Below, one piece after another: positions 1 through 12,000 of a DNA stretch of 64,000 nt; the first letter of the stretch is position 1; every line of letters starts with the position of its first letter. The notes under the pieces are model-generated. The model did not search any database. It was not told the DNA's origin and saw only the letters and a program-made list of their open reading frames with translations. The DNA comes from Arctopsyche grandis. Lineage: Eukaryota; Arthropoda; Insecta; Trichoptera; Hydropsychidae. Both the position numbers and the translations under genes were made by a program. The DNA is taken from positions 13,661,001-13,725,000 of the forward strand of contig NC_135357.1 in assembly GCF_051622035.1 (NCBI RefSeq), read 5' to 3'.

Positions 1-1213
1 AGAGTCTTCCCGCGAAAATTATTTCTGTTGATATTGATCAATGTTTTTATTTCGTAATGGCATAATTCGAATCATAGAAGATTTGAAGAGTAAATTATGA
101 AGTAAATTCAATCAGTATATTTGGAAAAATTAAATTAAAAAAAGTCCTGGTCACTCGCTATCCATCACAGTGCGGCAAGTGTTAAGGCGAAATTCTAAAG
201 TAACTCTGATGAGATTGTTTATATCATGTAGAATTAGCCAGATGAGACATTTATAAAAAAATATCTACAGCGTATTTTTATTTTAATATCATTAACAGTA
301 AATGGGCATGAACTTACGCAATCATCTAATATCATATAAATATTTTTGAATAAATATCACTATAAATATTTTTGAATAAATATCACTATAAATATTTTTG
401 AAATATAAAAGAAGTAAATTTTAGTAAAATGATTAAGAAGATTTTAAGATAATAACAACAAATTTAGTTTTTCAAGCAAACAAGAAAATTTCAATATCAT
501 ATGATCTTTCGTACGTGTTGTTCACGGAAAACGGTCGTTTTTGTAATAAATAGTACTCGGCATTCAATGAGAGAAGGAACCTGCGGTGCTAATTATCGTC
601 ATTTACTCGGCATGCCAATAATCATGAATATAATCAGAACTTCGAAGACGAGGCATCAACAAGGAAAGTGTATGGTTCCAGCAAGTGTATGCCCATACAG
701 CCAGAGCTACACTATCTTCAGTTCCCTAATCGGCTAATTTCGTCTGCTCCTTAGCCTGACCTTTCCATGTGTTATTATTTTTATTTATGAAGCTGTGAAA
801 ACTGAATAGAACTGAAGACCACAATACAAAATCAAATTTAACAAATGGAAACACTGGGAAGAGTGGAGGCGAATTTCCCAAAACGTCTCCAAACGTGTGT
901 TCGTGAAAACGGTCATCATTTTTAAGATATTATTTTTTGCACATAAACATTTCAAAATACCATACTTTTACCTTTATTTTTATGTCAATAAAAAATTGAT
1001 GAAGTACTGTTTAATTTATAACCATCCGTTTTCTGTGGACCATTCTGTATAATAGATTTCGGATTTTCCGACTTAACTTGACTGTTTATTATATATTAAA
1101 TTTTCACCCATTCACCAACTCATTTCTATTCACTCGCATAATTTCGTGGAAAATTAATTGCATTTTTTTAAGATTAAAAATTTGGATGCAGTATAAATGA
1201 TTTGTGATTTCAG
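1..1213. other. Intronic or 5' flanking AT-rich DNA
   Basis: No exon is evident here. It lies upstream of a splice acceptor at 1211-1213 and is probably intron of the EB-domain gene, whose 5' part is outside the window. Short ORFs such as 501-737 have no recognisable protein character. A short tandem repeat sits at 338-408. Confidence 0.5.
338..408. repeat. Short AT-rich tandem repeat, about 3 copies
   Basis: The unit TATAAATATTTTTGAATAAA followed by TATCAC recurs almost exactly two and a half to three times head-to-tail, with a period of about 26-27 bp. No function is implied. Confidence 0.8.
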
Positions 1214-4200
1214 GGCTGAAGGGGGTGTGTTCTAGAAATTCACAATGCTACTTGCCGGATGGAATGTCCAGTAGAGTGGAATGCAGAAATTCAATGTGCC
1301 AATGCAAGTTCGATTACTCTCCCCAATATATTCCGGACATGTGCAACGGTGAGTGAAATTTTATTTGATAATGTTTCGCGTATGGTTTTCGCGATTCGGT
1401 AGTATGTCAATTATGTGGTTTCGTCACGCTCGTACCGAGCACATGTCAACCGAACAAGTAGTTCAACTTCTTAAATGGAATTTTCGCGTGATCGACCGTT
1501 CCACATCTGAAGCAATTTTCACCGTAACAATATTCCTGATGAATTTGTGTATAGTATATAGTGGTAGCTATTATGAAAAATTTTGGTAAACGACATATGT
1601 CGGTGACCGGCTATTGTTGGTTGTTACGCCAGAAGTAACCCCCTTAGAATCGTGTAATGTTCGCTTGAAAAATGTCTGGTACGCAGGTAATGACTTTACC
1701 AAATTTCACCATTAGAGTATAGAAATAAGTTACTTTCAATCACTTTTTCGGGCGACACTTTGAAAGGACAAAGAGGGATTGAAATGTCAAAAAGATTACA
1801 CGTGTATGTACATGAAATCACGTAAACATATATGTATGTATGTATATGAACATTAAATCGCATAAAAGCTAATATGAATAAATTATAAATATGATTTTGA
1901 AGTCGTACGTATTTTAGTAGCGTTTTTATGCTGTTTTTAACCCGTTTTTTTACGGGATATCATATGAAAAGTACATTCAGTCTTAGCTCAACTGTCGTTT
2001 GAGACTTCACGACTTGACTTACGTGTCTACTTGATTTTCCACTACACATTTACAACCCTTTATTACGTTTTAGTATGGAGAATATGTATAACACTGATGT
2101 TGAGTATGGAACAGAGAGTGAATACGAAATCGACAGCGAATTGGAGTCTGATAGCGATAGCGATAACGACGAAAATGTCGCTCCTTCTAATATTTCTCAA
2201 ACCGTAATGTCTTCTGTTGTACCTTCAACTTCTTCAAACGGGTCAACCAGCCAGCCTTAAACATCAAGAACATGGTCGAATACAGCTATGCAGAGTCAGG
2301 AGATTCCTTTTAGGGGGAGGCCAGGGATTAAAGTTGCTATTCAGGGAAACGAACCCATAGATTTTTTAAATTTATTATTAGATCAGGAATTTTATAACCT
2401 CGTGATTGAATAAAGCAATTTATATGCAGTAGAAATATTAACTAGATCGAATTGTGATCATAGCACGCTGGAAAGATATCAGTTGACGAATTTAAAATTT
2501 GGCTAGGACTTTTGCTGCACATGGGGACCATACGATTGACTCGTCAAAGTGATTAGTGAAAATTGGGCATACATCTATTTCAGACAATGTTATTAAATTC
2601 TTATTACATGTATAATACGCACAATACCAAAAAAATTTCCAGAAGTTTTTTTTTTACGAAAATAATGAATAAATATAGGTACTGTATAGCGTGCTTTATG
2701 CAAGACAGGTAGACTGGCCTTGGTCTAGGCCAAGAACTGCCTAGACCTGGTGGAGGTCTAGGCCGAGAACTGCCTAGACCTCTACACTGTCAAAACATTA
2801 ATTGTGAGACAGAGCTATTTTATAAAATATCAGCATAGCACGGATTCTAGCTCAGCATTGAAAGTGTTAAAGAGCTTTTACTGCTATCTAATATATAATT
2901 TCGAAAGAGACTTTGTATATACATATGTATGTATGTATATATGTAACCTTCTTAGGGAGCTTTGTAAACAAGTCAAAGTTTCCATGAGTACTTGGGGACG
3001 GGGGACGGGCCTTCGCCCCCGGGGCGCGCTGGGGGCGAAGGCCCGTTCCATTCAAATAAATTACTATTCAAATAAAAACTAATCAAATAAATTGTTTACT
3101 ATGAGATTGGCCATTTTTATGTGGTTTATATTACAAATACCGAGCAAAGCCGGGTAAAAATACATAGTAGGATATAAAGAAAATCATACTGAACTGTGTA
3201 AGTGCGTAGATATGTTTTTTCAGAATTTCGGTACATTTCAATTCAATTGAATTATTTAAGTACAATTTCTATTTAGCTTTTAATTTAATCAGCAGCGTAG
3301 ACTAGTGGTTAGCATATTATGCTTTCGAGCGGAGTGGTCACGGTACGATTCCCACCAGTAGCTGTTGGCCAGACCATGGTTTGTGACTCCAGATTTTCAT
3401 TGAAATGGTACCTGTAAATTGGCATTTCCTTTCCAATTTCTCATGCAAATCTCAAGTTATTCAGCGACTTGAGGTTCGCCAAAAAGTTTTCTCCATAGAT
3501 GTCACTGTGGATGATGTTTATATGAAGGCAAGTGTACGTGTTCGAATGCGGTGCATCCGCTCTAAAATCGCCAGAAAAATTGAACGACAGATTAACGGAT
3601 GGCTGCTTTAAATGCAATTCTCGTCTTCTCGAATGATAGATTGCACATCAGATGACGGGTAACCTTTCGATGTGCACAGATGCAATTATTAAAATGGTAA
3701 TTATTAAAATTGAGTTGGATCTTTCAGGCGAGTTTAATAAGGCAAGATTCGATAAGTTCCGAATCTTGCCTTATGAAATTCGCCAGAAAGATCCAACTCA
3801 ATTTTAATAATTACCATTTTAATGGGACTAAAGGGACAAGTGTTCCGGTTTCCGAAACCGCGACGGTATATTAAAAAAGCAAATTATAAAATTTGCATTA
3901 CTAAAAACTACTTTTTACTGTATATGTTTCAGTCCCAGTGTTCACTCTGGTTCATCTATGAACATACTAGTTTGTTCATACACGAACTATTGGTTTTAGT
4001 TTAGGTTCTAACAGTCAAAAACTATCTTCAAATAAACTCACCAAGTGTCGCATGAAACTTTTGGCTGTCAAAACTTTTGAGCTGTCAAAACCTTTGTGAT
4101 TTCAAAACGCCAAGTATTTAAAAGGGAAATCCTATGGAAACCACATTACAACGAACAAAATGTACACTTGGATTGTGACTGTATACAATATATCACAGTT

Positions 4201-7200
4201 CGATCATTAAAAATGTACCATTTATTCTGGAGCCTTATTTCGTTGGTACAATTTAAATCAAAATGCGTGCTTAAAAACAAATTAAGTTAATTGCATAATC
4301 GTAAAAACGAATCCAGTCCACAATATTCGATGATATTAGCATAATTTAACTGCATGGAGCAAATTGAGTTGAGCTATTATGCATTTAAAAAATCTTTTAT
4401 ATTACATTACAAAAGGAATTGGAACAATTTTAAATTTCAAATAACATCTAATGAACGGCAACGCACGTATATAATTTGCTTTAATGTGTAAGCGAAATAT
4501 TATACAATGTTTAACCTTTTATCGGGAACACGTGAAAAAATTAGCCTTATAAGTGTGTTAGTGTGTGTTTATAATATAAAAACAAGTGGTGTGTCCGGGG
4601 GGGGGGGGGTAGAGCGATTGGCTATTTGTCGTGATTTATGTGTAACCCATGACCTTTCATGTTCCGGCAGCGGATTCCTGCAGTGCAGCACGCCACACCA
4701 GCAACACTCACCTATTACATGTATAATACATACTTTGGGTATATATGGATGTGCATATATCGTGTATAACGCATTATACATTCAGATTAAGGCTGCCACC
4801 GTACATCCGCACCCCACTGTCTTGGGACTTATCGCATTCGTTTAACCCCTACGACGATAGTGTCGGAAATCGTAAACTTACCTCGTGCACCTCGACGAGT
4901 ACGTTTCTTGTCTTATGGTATGATTCGCCTCTCTGTGAGGCTAAAATTCTAGAAATGGTTGCTTACTTTGTATAATCTATATAGGTGTATATCAAATACA
5001 AGGTGATTTTGCGATTTTGATGAGCCAATGTGGATTTTTTACTTTATCTATGTACGTAGTAACAATAGATGAAGTTTTGTGATCATGCGAAAATTCGAAC
5101 TCGAGATTTTGACTGATTCGAACTCAGAATCGATCACTGATCACGTTTTCATGATCTAGAAAAAATGTGTGTGTGTGTGTGTGTGTGTCTGTGTGTGTGT
5201 ATGTGTGTGTGTCTGTGTGGGTGTGTATTTTGGGGATATTTTTTTGCTTGTGATTTCTAGTGGAAGTTTTGGGGGATGTCTGATTAAAAGAATTGCAAAT
5301 GTGTACATAGGTATGTATTTTTTAGATTAAAAATATCATATTTACTTAATAATTTTAATATTTGCTTATGAAAAATCCATATTTTCCCAAAAAAATTTCT
5401 CGCCCGTTAAGCAAGTTCTTTCGAAATTTTCACATCTATTGATAACGTTTTTATTAAAAACTAGCTGAACTCGGCATGTGTTGCAATGCCACAATAACGT
5501 ATGCAATTCCCGTTTCCGTTCCCGTTTATGGGCGATTTTTTCACAGAAACCATCACGGGCATACACACAATAACTCCTGTAAGTTTCATCGCAATCGTTT
5601 GAATGTATACCATTATGACAGACAAACGCATATATGACAGACAAACAGACAGACGAACAGTATGTAAGTGTCACAAACTCACTTTTACGTAGTCATAAGA
5701 ATACATTTATTTAAATAAGTTTTTTTTTCTATTCCTAAATGAGAAAATTAACTTTTTTAAATTCAAAATTGCAACTAGGAAAAGCCATGTATCTTATCTA
5801 CCTATATACATGATTATTTTATATATATACTAGCTGTATTACCCGGCTTCGCTCAGTGTTTATAATATAAACCGCTTAAACATGACTAAGCTAATTTAAT
5901 TAAAAAAAAAAAAAAATTAAAAATTAAAAAAAAATAAAAAAAAAAAATTAAAAAAAAAAAAAAAAAAATCAAAAAAAAATTTAAAAAAATCAAAAAAAAA
6001 AATCAAATTTTTTTTTTTGCCTTCTAGGGCTTCGCCCTCGGCACCCCCCTGAGCCTTTGCCTTCTAGGGCTTCGCCCCTCCACGCCCCATGAGCAATTGC
6101 CGTTTAGGGCTTCGCCCCCATGATCAGTTGCCTTTTAGGGCTTCGCCCCTCCGCGCCCCCATGATTCAAAGCCGTCTAGGGCTTCGCCCCCCTTAGTTAA
6201 TGCCTTTTAGGGCTTCGCCCCCCGCGCCCCCAAGATTAATTGCCGTTTCGGGCTTCGCCCCCCTTAGTTAATGCCTTTTAGGGCTTCGCCCCTCCGCACC
6301 CCCATGATTAAATGCCGTCTAAGGCTTCGCCCCCATGATCAGTTGCCTTTTAGGGCTTCGCCCCTCCGCGCCCCCATGATTAATTGCCGTCTAGGGCTTC
6401 GCCCCCCTTAGTTAATGCCTATTAGGGCTTGCGCCCCATGAGGCTGGGCCCCCCGGGCCCCCTTCGGGGCCCCACGGGGCTGCGCCCCTTGTGGCGCCCC
6501 CTTTTGAGCCCCATGGGGCTGCGCCCCATGAGGCTGGGCCCCACGGGCCCCCTTCGGGGCCCCACGGGGCTGCGCCCCATGTGGCGCCCCCTTTTGAGCC
6601 CCATGGGGCTGCGCCCCATGAGGCTGGGCCCCCCCGGGGCCCCACGGGGCTGCGCCCCCTTTTGAGCCCCATGGGGCGCTGTGCCCCATGAGGCTGGGTC
6701 CCCCGGGCCCCCTTCGGGGCCCCACGGGGCTGCGTCCCTTGTGGCGCCCCCTTTTGAGCCCCATGGGGCTGCGCCCCATGAGGCTGGGCCCCCCGGGCCC
6801 CCTTCGGGGCCCCACGGGGCTGCGCCCCTTGTGGCGCCCCCTTTTGAGCCCCATGAGGCTGGGCGCCCCCTTTTGAGCCCCATGGGGCTGCGCCCCATGA
6901 GGCTGGGCCCCACGGGCCCCCTTCGGGGCCCCACGGGGCTGCGCCCCATGTGGCGCCCCCTTTTGAGCCCCATGGGGCTGCGCCCCATGAGGCTGGGCCC
7001 CCCCGGGGCCCCACGGGGCTGCGCCCCCTTTTGAGCCCCATGGGGCGCTGCGCCCCATGAGGCTGGGTCCCCCGGGCCCCCTTCGGGGCCCCACGGGGCT
7101 GCGTCCCTTGTGGCGCCCCCTTTTGAGCCCCATGGGGCTGCGCCCCATGAGGCTGGGCCCCCCGGGCCCCCTTCGGGGCCCCACGGGGCCCCACGGGGCT

Positions 7201-8996
7201 GCGCCCCTTGTGGCGCCCCCTTTTGAGCCCCATGAGGCTGGGCGCCCCCTTTTGAGCCCCATGGGGCTGCGCCCCATGAGGCTGGGCCCCACGGGGCTGC
7301 GCCCCTTGTGGCGCCCCTGGCGGGGCCCCATGAAGCTACTCGCCTTGCGCCCCCGCGGGGGTGAATCCATTGAAACGAAAAAAACAAATCGGCGCCCATG
7401 GATCGAAAAAAAAAAAATCGAATCACGTGTTCGATGACGTCACCGATCTACGGACGACGACGACGACGACGAAAACGACGAAAACGACGACAAAGGATAC
7501 ATACAAAGTCTCTTTCCAAATTATAGATTAGAGACTAGCTGTATTACCCGGCTTCGCTCAGTGTTTATAATATAAACCGCTTAAACATGACTAAGCTAAT
7601 TTAATTAAAAAAAAAAAAAAAATTAAAAAATTAAAAAAAAAAAAATAAAAAAAAAAATTAAAAAAAAATAAAAAAAAAAATCAAAAAAAAAATAAAGAAA
7701 AAATCAAAAAAAAAATTTAAAAAAATCAAAAAAAAAAATCTTTTTTTTTTTTGCCTTCTAGGGCTTCGCCCTCGGCACCCCCCTGAGCCTTTGCCTTCTA
7801 GGGCTTCGCCCCTCCACGCTCCATGAGCAATTGCCGTTTAGGGCTTCGCCCCCATGATCAGTTGCCTTTTAGGGCTTCGCCCCTCCGCGCCCCCATGATT
7901 CAAAGCCGTCTAGGGCTTCGCCCCCCTTAGTTAATGCCTTTTAGGGCTTCGCCCCCCGCGCCCCCAAGATTAATTGCCGTTTCGGGCTTCGCCCCCCTTA
8001 GTTAATGCCTTTTAGGGCTTCGCCCCTCCGCACCCCCATGATTAAATGCCGTCTAGGGCTTCGCCCCCCCTAGTTAATGCCTTTTAGGGCTTCGCCCCTC
8101 CGCACCCCCATGATTAAATGCCGTCTAAGGCTTCGCCCCCATGATCAGTTGCCTTTTAGGGCTTCGCCCCTCCGCGCCCCCATGATTAATTGCCGTTTAG
8201 GGCTTCGCCCCCCTTAGTTAATGCCTTTTAGGGCTTCGCCCCTCCGCGCCCCCATGATTAAATGCCGTCTAAGGCTTCGCCCCCATGATCAGTTGCCTTT
8301 TAGGGCTTCGCCCCTCCGCGCCCCCATGATTAATTGCCGTCTAGGGCTTCGCCCCCCTTAGTTAATGCCTATTAGGGCTTGCGCCTTATGAGGCTGGGCC
8401 CCCCGGGCCCCCTTCGGGGCCCCACGGGGCTGCGCCCCTTGTGGCGCCCCCTTTTGAGCCCCATGGGGCTGCGCCCCATGAGGCTGGGCCCCCCGGGCCC
8501 CCTTCGGGGCCCCACGGGGCTGCGCCCCATGTGGCGCCCCCTTTTGAGCCCCATGGGGTTGCGCCCCATGAGGCTGGGCCCCCCCGGGGCCCCACGGGGC
8601 TGCGCCCCTTGTGGCGCCCCCTTTTGAGCCCCATGGGGCTGCGCCCCATGAGGCTGGGCCCCCCCGGGGCCCCACGGGGCTGCGCCCCTCGTGGCGCCCC
8701 CTTTTGAGCCCCATGGGGCTGCGCCCCATGAGGCTGGGCCCCACGGGGCTGCGCCCCTCGTGGCGCCCCTGGCGGGGCCCCATGAAACTACTCGCTTTGC
8801 GCCCCCGCGGGGGTGAATCCATTGAATCGAAAAAAACAAATCGGCGCCCATGGATCGAAAAAAAAAAAAAATCGAATCACGTGTTCGATGACGTCACCGA
8901 TCTACGGACGACGACGACGACGACGAAGACGACGAAGACGACGACGACGACGACCAAGGATATTTACATACAAAGTCTCTTTCCAAATTATAGATT

Positions 8997-9064
<68 letters not shown>

Positions 9065-12000
9065 CTCAAACGATGTATGTATGTAATTATATATGTACAT
9101 ATGTATGTATCCTATAGGCTCCTATAAGACTATGAATCTTCACTGAATTTGGCACGAGTATTCTTTGAAATCCGAAGAATCTATCCGCGTAATCAACTGT
9201 TTATATATGATGATCTGACGCTATCTTAAGAAAAAAAAGATTACCAGTAAAAAGAGTTATTTATTAAAAAAAATAAATAAAACCAACTGCGTTTTTCCGA
9301 CAAATTATCATCACTGTAATTTAATTTGATTATTAAGTTTGTATTTTTTGAAACATTGCAAAACGACTAGATTTTTTTTGGTTTACATTTGTCTGTCATA
9401 ATGTATTTTCAGAAATAAAATTAACTAAAGAAACTACCAAGATACACACGACTATTTGAGTTGTTAATATTATTGTTTAAATCACCCCCTTACGACCAAT
9501 ACTTACTAATCTCCTAATACTAGGTACGTTTGTCTGAAGTTCAAGCGACTTCAGACAATCGTACCTATTTATTTTACGATTCTTAAATACTATACAACGT
9601 GTAATCACTAATCAGTCTACAATCGCTTAAAGTCCTAAAGAGTACGAGCAGCGTCGAGTAAAAGCCGCTAGTATGTATGTATATAAAACAAAAAACAAAC
9701 TTTGTGAATTTTGAAAAAAACAAACTTTCTGATTGGCTGTCGTCAAAAAAATATTTTTTTTCGATTCAAATAAATTTAAATAAAAAAAAAACAAATTAAT
9801 GTTTACTATTAAATTAGCCATGTTTAAGCGATTTATATTACAAATACCGAGTGAACCGCTAGTAATTTATAAATAATAACTAGAAAAAATCTATATATTT
9901 GAAAATAAAAACAAGTTTTCCCTTTTTAGAAGTTGTTATAATATAAGTGTTGACAAACGTCATACGACGTATCGTAATTGCTTAATATGAAGATTTGGGT
10001 GCTACTTTAGTATGCGGTCTACCTTCACGTTTTTACTTTAATATGCGGTCTCACTGTCTCAGTTCTCGCGTGTGACACAGACTCAATAATACCGACCCTA
10101 ACAACCTAATCTTAAATGAATAGGGCCAACCTTAACTTAACCTAACCTATCCTGGCCCTTAAATAAATAGTTGTTAGCTGCTAAGATATATTTTTTTTAA
10201 GTTTTATTTCATCAACTATTTATATGCCAGCAGCATATCTCGGTCGTTAAGCTTCTGCTTAGCGTTGAGAGGCGGCGGGTTCGATCCCTGGGTCCGAGCC
10301 TCGAATGAAAATGGATTTTTCAGAGTATGCTGTTGGTTAGACCTGGATTTGTGACTTCGGGTTGTTCGTTTCCTATCAGAGTTTGCCAATTTTCTCTGAT
10401 TTCATTGTTTAAACTAAAAATCCCTTCTATACGATATGTCACCTATAATTTGTTATTAATTAATGTACAATAAATAAGTTTGTGTACAAATTAATAGATG
10501 TCTCATTGATTTACGAGTTTTACAGTGTCTCGTAATTCAGTGATTTATATAAAAAAATGCTGAATTGTAATTTGTAAATTTGAAATTGGCCAGGAAGGCG
10601 CATTGGGGTTTACCTGTAGGGCTTCCTGCTATATATGAAAAATAAAATAAAATTTAAAGGTCAGGATAGGTTAGGTTAAGTTAAAGTTGGCCCTATTCAT
10701 TTAAGATTTAGTTAAGAAATATGTATTTTCTGACGATATTTTGATAGAAATGCTTCGACAACATTATGGGATGGCAGGAAAAAATAAAAATTGTAATAAA
10801 CATTTCGTTACTACGATACAAATAAAAAAAATAGTCGACTGCGGTTCAAAGGTACATCGCATGCTAAGGTAGACCTCATACTAAAGTAGCACCGATCTTC
10901 GTTGGTTGATTTATTTTTATTAAGAAACATATTAGTCTTATTATATATCGAACAGTCATGATGGATATCATAAACGTAATGAAATCTATAAAATTCCAAT
11001 GAATATGTAAATACAGTACATACACAGCTACAGCTTCAAATAACCATGCATCGATCGATCTTTCGGGACATGGCCGACGTCGAACCCTTCTGGGACCTCA
11101 TCGTGTGTGCAAAAAAAGCAAAGGTTAAATTGCACGAGCGTGTATATGTGAATATGTATGTACTGGCTGAGGGCATCACGCAATTCGGTCATTAAAGGGC
11201 CTCCTTGAGGTCTAACCTAGAAAAAATCAATATATAAACGGATATTGCAAAGGTTACGATTGTTTACGGGGTACGTAACGCAACGTAACTCCTAATGGCC
11301 GCCCGTCTCGTTTCGCCATCATGTTTTCATCTGTTGAATGGCGGCGGCGAAAAGTGGTCAATTTGCACGTCGTTATCGATTCGAATCGTTACTCGACCAA
11401 ATTAACGTGGTGATTCACCAAAAGCCTAATCTATTTATACACACAATTCGAAATAGCCAATGAGTTTAACGCCTCGGTATTGCTCTAGCACAAGGACATG
11501 CTATTTTCGACCAAATCCTTTTACTCGATGGGCAAACGTCATCTTGAATTATCGGAAAATGTTGTTACCTAATGGATGCGAAAAACATTATATACATATA
11601 TACCTACAGACGTAATACATACACACATATAATACATATACATATAGATATAGTCTTCTATGTTAAATGTGTTTCATCTATTTTATGATATACTAGTTGT
11701 TTTACCCAGCTTCGCTCAGTATTTTTAATATAAACAGCTTAAAAATGGCGAATGTAATAGTAAATATGCATTTGTTTTTTTTTCTTAAATTTATTTGAAT
11801 CGAAAAAAATATATATCGAATCGAATCGTCGTCATAGAAACTTTGATTTGTTTTTGATATTACCAACCAACATTACATACATAAGTCTCTTTCGAAATTA
11901 TATACTAGACTAGTAAATAGCCCGATGAAATATCATCGCATGGGTATAAAATTATTATATACCCGTATAAAACAAAAAAAAAATCCGGAACCGGAACCTT

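Larger units (their letters stand above)
5830..7533 (+). mobile_element. Element copy 1 with two GC-rich minisatellites (1.7 kb)
   Basis: The left end is CTAGCTGTATTACCCGGCTT, then 70 bp identical to copy 2, then an A/T-homopolymer tract (5895-6018). An array of TTAGGGCTTCGCCCC units fills 6019-6425, and a 90-bp GC array fills about 6426-7330. The tail holds a CACGTG and a TGACGTCA motif, an ACG trinucleotide run, and the end ACAAAGTCTCTTTCCAAATT. No transposase is present, so it is nonautonomous. It abuts copy 2, which starts at 7535. The superfamily is not recognised. Confidence 0.75.

Noticed and set aside
1636-1700. CCCTTAGAAT sequence as a piggyBac terminal repeat
   Set aside because: No matching inverse end and no TTAA on the far side were found.
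6408-7437. Several overlapping ORFs of up to 334 codons on both strands (GAQPHGAQ-type repeats)
   Set aside because: They are produced by a stop-free minisatellite whose period is a multiple of three. All frames are open at once and no gene signals are present.
6019-8385. Regularly spaced palindromes that could suggest a CRISPR array
   Set aside because: Repeats and spacers are both repeated, unit lengths vary and the genome is eukaryotic. This is a minisatellite.
8358-9117. Similar ORFs in the second array, plus Arg-Arg and Ile-Tyr runs
   Set aside because: Same minisatellite plus ACG and AT microsatellites.
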